A DNA stretch of 7,841 bases from Candidatus Accumulibacter sp. UBA704 (GTDB taxonomy: Bacteria; Pseudomonadota; Gammaproteobacteria; Burkholderiales; Rhodocyclaceae), in the NCBI GenBank assembly GCA_002304785.1, contig DBMG01000086.1, forward strand, positions 19,932 through 27,772. Direction: 5' to 3'. A program made the position numbers and the translations under genes. Numbering within the stretch: the stretch's first letter is position 1; each line of letters opens with the position of its first letter. Of the stretch, positions 6,187 to 7,841 are shown piece by piece. Below the pieces are notes generated by a model that did no database searches, had not been told where the DNA came from, and saw only the letters and a program-made list of their open reading frames with translations.

Positions 6187-7476
6187 CTAAAGAAGATTCG
6201 GCAAGACCATTATTAAAGACGGCCAGTACGTAACTACGACAAGAGACACTATCAGGGCAAGTATGAAAGGAATAGATTCCTTGACGAACTCGGCAATCGG
6301 CAACTTAGTAATCGCACATGTTGTAAACATCATCGAGCCGAACGGCGGCGTTACGCCACCGATCATGATATTGACGATCATGATCATGCCGAAATGGATT
6401 GGATCGACGCCCATCTTGAGAACTACCGGAACCAGCAGCGGTGCCGTAATGATGAGTACGGCACCTCCTTCGAGGAACATGCCGAGCACCAGCAGCAGAA
6501 TGTTGATCACCGCCAGCATGACGTAGACGTTGGAAGACAAATCCATCAACACTTCGGTGATTTGCTGCGGCAGGCGCTCCCAACTCATGTAGTAGCTGAA
6601 CACCGACGCCGAGACGAGAAGCAGAACGACAGAACTCGTCGCATAAACGGTATCCCGAATGATGTGCGGAAAATGTTTCCACTTCAGCTGTTTGTAAACA
6701 AAGAAGCCGACAAACGTGCAAAACACTACAGCGATAGCGCCTGCTTCGGTAGGCGTAAATACGCCGTAACGCAGTCCCATGATGATGGCCAATGGCAACA
6801 GGAGAGCCCAACTGGAGTGGCGCGCCTGAACCAGGATTTCACTCATGGACGCCATCTTGTCGCGCGTCGGCTTGTAGCCCCGTTTCTTGGCAATGATGGC
6901 GACGGTCACCATCAGGCACACCGCCATCAACACGCCGGGAACATACCCAGCAATGAATATTTTGGCGACCGAAACATTGGCGATCAGTGCATAGATGATC
7001 AGGTTGATTCCCGGCGGGATTACCGGGCAAACAGCCGAAGCTGCGGCAGTCAGTGCGGAGGAGAACCCCTTGCTCATGCCATGCTTTTCCATTTCCGGAA
7101 CCAGGATTTTCGCCTGCATGGCCGCATCGGCATTGGCCGATCCGGAGATCCCGCCCATCAACACGGCCAGCATGACGTTAACCTGAGCCAAGCCGCCGCG
7201 CAGGTGACCTGTCAGTACTTCAGCCATCTTCATCAAGCTCGAACTGATACCCGAATAGTTCATGATCTCGCCGGCCATGATGAAGAACGGCACGGCAAGC
7301 AGCGGAAACGAGGATGTACTGCTGATGAACTTCTGCAAGAGCAGGTCTACCGGCGACCCGGCATTGATGAAGGTGAAGTAGGCAAGCGCTGACGCGAAGA
7401 GGGCGAAAGCGATGGGGATCGAGGAAAAATAAAGGACAAAGACCACGAACACCGGTAACAGGGTCATCTCGCTCAT
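6187..7476 (-). CDS. dctM: TRAP transporter large permease subunit, DctM family
   Basis: This is the large membrane subunit of a tripartite ATP-independent periplasmic transporter, which moves a solute across the inner membrane using the Na+ or H+ gradient. The 429-residue length is normal. Hydrophobic segments run throughout, about 11-12 in all. Family motifs include PFFIMAGEIM (63-72), GGISGSANADA (108-118), VCPVIPPGI (149-157), IFIAGYVPG (173-181), FTPTEAGAIAV (240-250), a DPIHFGMIMIVN stretch (358-369) and GGVTPPFG (373-380). The solute cannot be assigned: dicarboxylates, keto acids, sugar acids and others share this fold. The ATG overlaps the dctQ stop (ATGA, 7473-7476) and is preceded by an excellent Shine-Dalgarno sequence, so the two subunits are translationally coupled. 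After GSANADA the protein reads AMQAK, where I remember A-x-x-G in many relatives; this may mark a subfamily. Confidence 0.95.
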   Translation of the reverse strand: MSEMTLLPVFVVFVLYFSSIPIAFALFASALAYFTFINAGSPVDLLLQKFISSTSSFPLLAVPFFIMAGEIMNYSGISSSLMKMAEVLTGHLRGGLAQVNVMLAVLMGGISGSANADAAMQAKILVPEMEKHGMSKGFSSALTAAASAVCPVIPPGINLIIYALIANVSVAKIFIAGYVPGVLMAVCLMVTVAIIAKKRGYKPTRDKMASMSEILVQARHSSWALLLPLAIIMGLRYGVFTPTEAGAIAVVFCTFVGFFVYKQLKWKHFPHIIRDTVYATSSVVLLLVSASVFSYYMSWERLPQQITEVLMDLSSNVYVMLAVINILLLVLGMFLEGGAVLIITAPLLVPVVLKMGVDPIHFGMIMIVNIMIGGVTPPFGSMMFTTCAITKLPIAEFVKESIPFILALIVSLVVVTYWPSLIMVLPNLL

Positions 7477-7841
7477 TGCGCACCTCCTCGTGCCGTCTTG
7501 TCCATGATCCTGGCGATATCACGCAAGAAGTAGCGGATTGCATGGAATGTCATCAAAGCGAATCCGACGCAGATTGCCGAACTCACCCAGGCGGAAGAGA
7601 TATCAAGAACCGGCGTTGTCTTGATCGAGGACGCCTTGGCGAACACGATGGACAAATAAAAGATGTAGCCGTTGATAACGATCATCAGCAGATGGACGAT
7701 AACCTCGATGAACGGCTGGAAGGATTTGGGCAGCAAACTGGTGACGACGTCGATGCCAATATGCATTCCGCGTTTGTAAGCTGCTGCGCAACCGACGAAA
7801 ACACTCCACACGAATGCCGTAGTGGCCACTTCTTCGACCCA
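7473..7841 (-). CDS. dctQ: TRAP transporter small permease subunit, DctQ family (5' end outside window)
   Basis: This is the small membrane subunit that pairs with DctM and helps dock the substrate-binding protein. The visible 122 residues begin W-V-E-E and continue through FVWSVFVGCAAAYKRGMHIG, matching the conserved DctQ signature W-x-E-E followed by a helix and R-G-x-H-I-G. The frame is open to the right edge, so the GTG at 7829 is not the start: the WVEE signature lies just before it. DctQ proteins are usually about 160-180 residues, so roughly 40-60 residues, including the first helix, lie outside. Three hydrophobic helices are visible, near residues 7-21, 46-65 and 83-101 of the fragment. 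The C-terminus is basic and ends in RGGAQ. The stop overlaps the dctM start. A dctP gene for the binding protein is expected nearby, probably beyond the right edge. Confidence 0.92.
   Translation of the reverse strand, partial: WVEEVATTAFVWSVFVGCAAAYKRGMHIGIDVVTSLLPKSFQPFIEVIVHLLMIVINGYIFYLSIVFAKASSIKTTPVLDISSAWVSSAICVGFALMTFHAIRYFLRDIARIMDKTARGGAQ
7481..7488 (-). promoter_or_regulatory. Strong ribosome binding site of dctM inside dctQ
   Basis: On the - strand the sequence AGGAGGTG is an almost perfect complement of the 3' end of 16S rRNA. The AGGAGG part ends six bases before the dctM ATG. It lies within the last codons of dctQ. Together with the ATGA overlap it fixes the dctM start and suggests that dctM is made at least as efficiently as dctQ. 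Confidence 0.8.

Noticed and set aside
6394..7392. 332-codon + strand frame opposite dctM
   Set aside because: It is antisense to a conserved membrane protein. Its His-, Gln- and Asp-rich content is what the complement of hydrophobic codons produces.

Overview
The window looks like chromosomal DNA of a GC-rich Gram-negative bacterium, most likely a betaproteobacterium. This is inferred from the style of the proteins: a lipobox lipoprotein, a TRAP transporter, a full-length proteobacterial PpnN, and a membrane GGDEF-EAL sensor with a heme-c-type motif. No rRNA, tRNA, insertion sequence, CRISPR array or phage gene was seen.

Layout. Bases 1-126 hold the probable last codons of a + strand gene that enters from the left, followed by a good intrinsic terminator. 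Bases 127-795 hold a short + strand cluster: two uncertain small ORFs joined by a TGATG overlap, then a convincing small lipoprotein gene of unknown function. Everything from 842 to the right edge is on the - strand. Reading in the direction of transcription, from the right edge leftwards, these are the TRAP transporter genes dctQ (cut by the window edge) and dctM, coupled by an ATGA overlap. Next comes a 219-base gap with a strong hairpin, then ppnN (nucleotide 5'-monophosphate nucleosidase), then a 233-base gap with a weaker inverted repeat. Last is one very large gene (842-4339) for a c-di-GMP synthesis and breakdown protein. It ends 46 bases from the convergent lipoprotein gene.

How the genes work together. 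The TRAP pair imports an organic solute, with the binding protein presumably outside the window. PpnN cleaves nucleotide monophosphates into base and ribose 5-phosphate, and in E. coli its activity is tuned by (p)ppGpp. The large protein appears to read a periplasmic heme-linked signal through a Tll0287-like/DUF3365 domain, further signals through three PAS domains, and zinc or an oxidant through a C-terminal CZB domain. It would convert these into changes in c-di-GMP. Nothing in the sequence shows that the three - strand units form one operon, because each is separated from the next by more than 200 bases.

The most interesting item is the domain set of the 1165-residue protein: a heme-c motif outside the membrane and a zinc-binding motif at the very C-terminus, with both GGDEF and EAL catalytic motifs intact. 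The rest of the window is fairly ordinary, and I did not find a clear undescribed multi-gene system.
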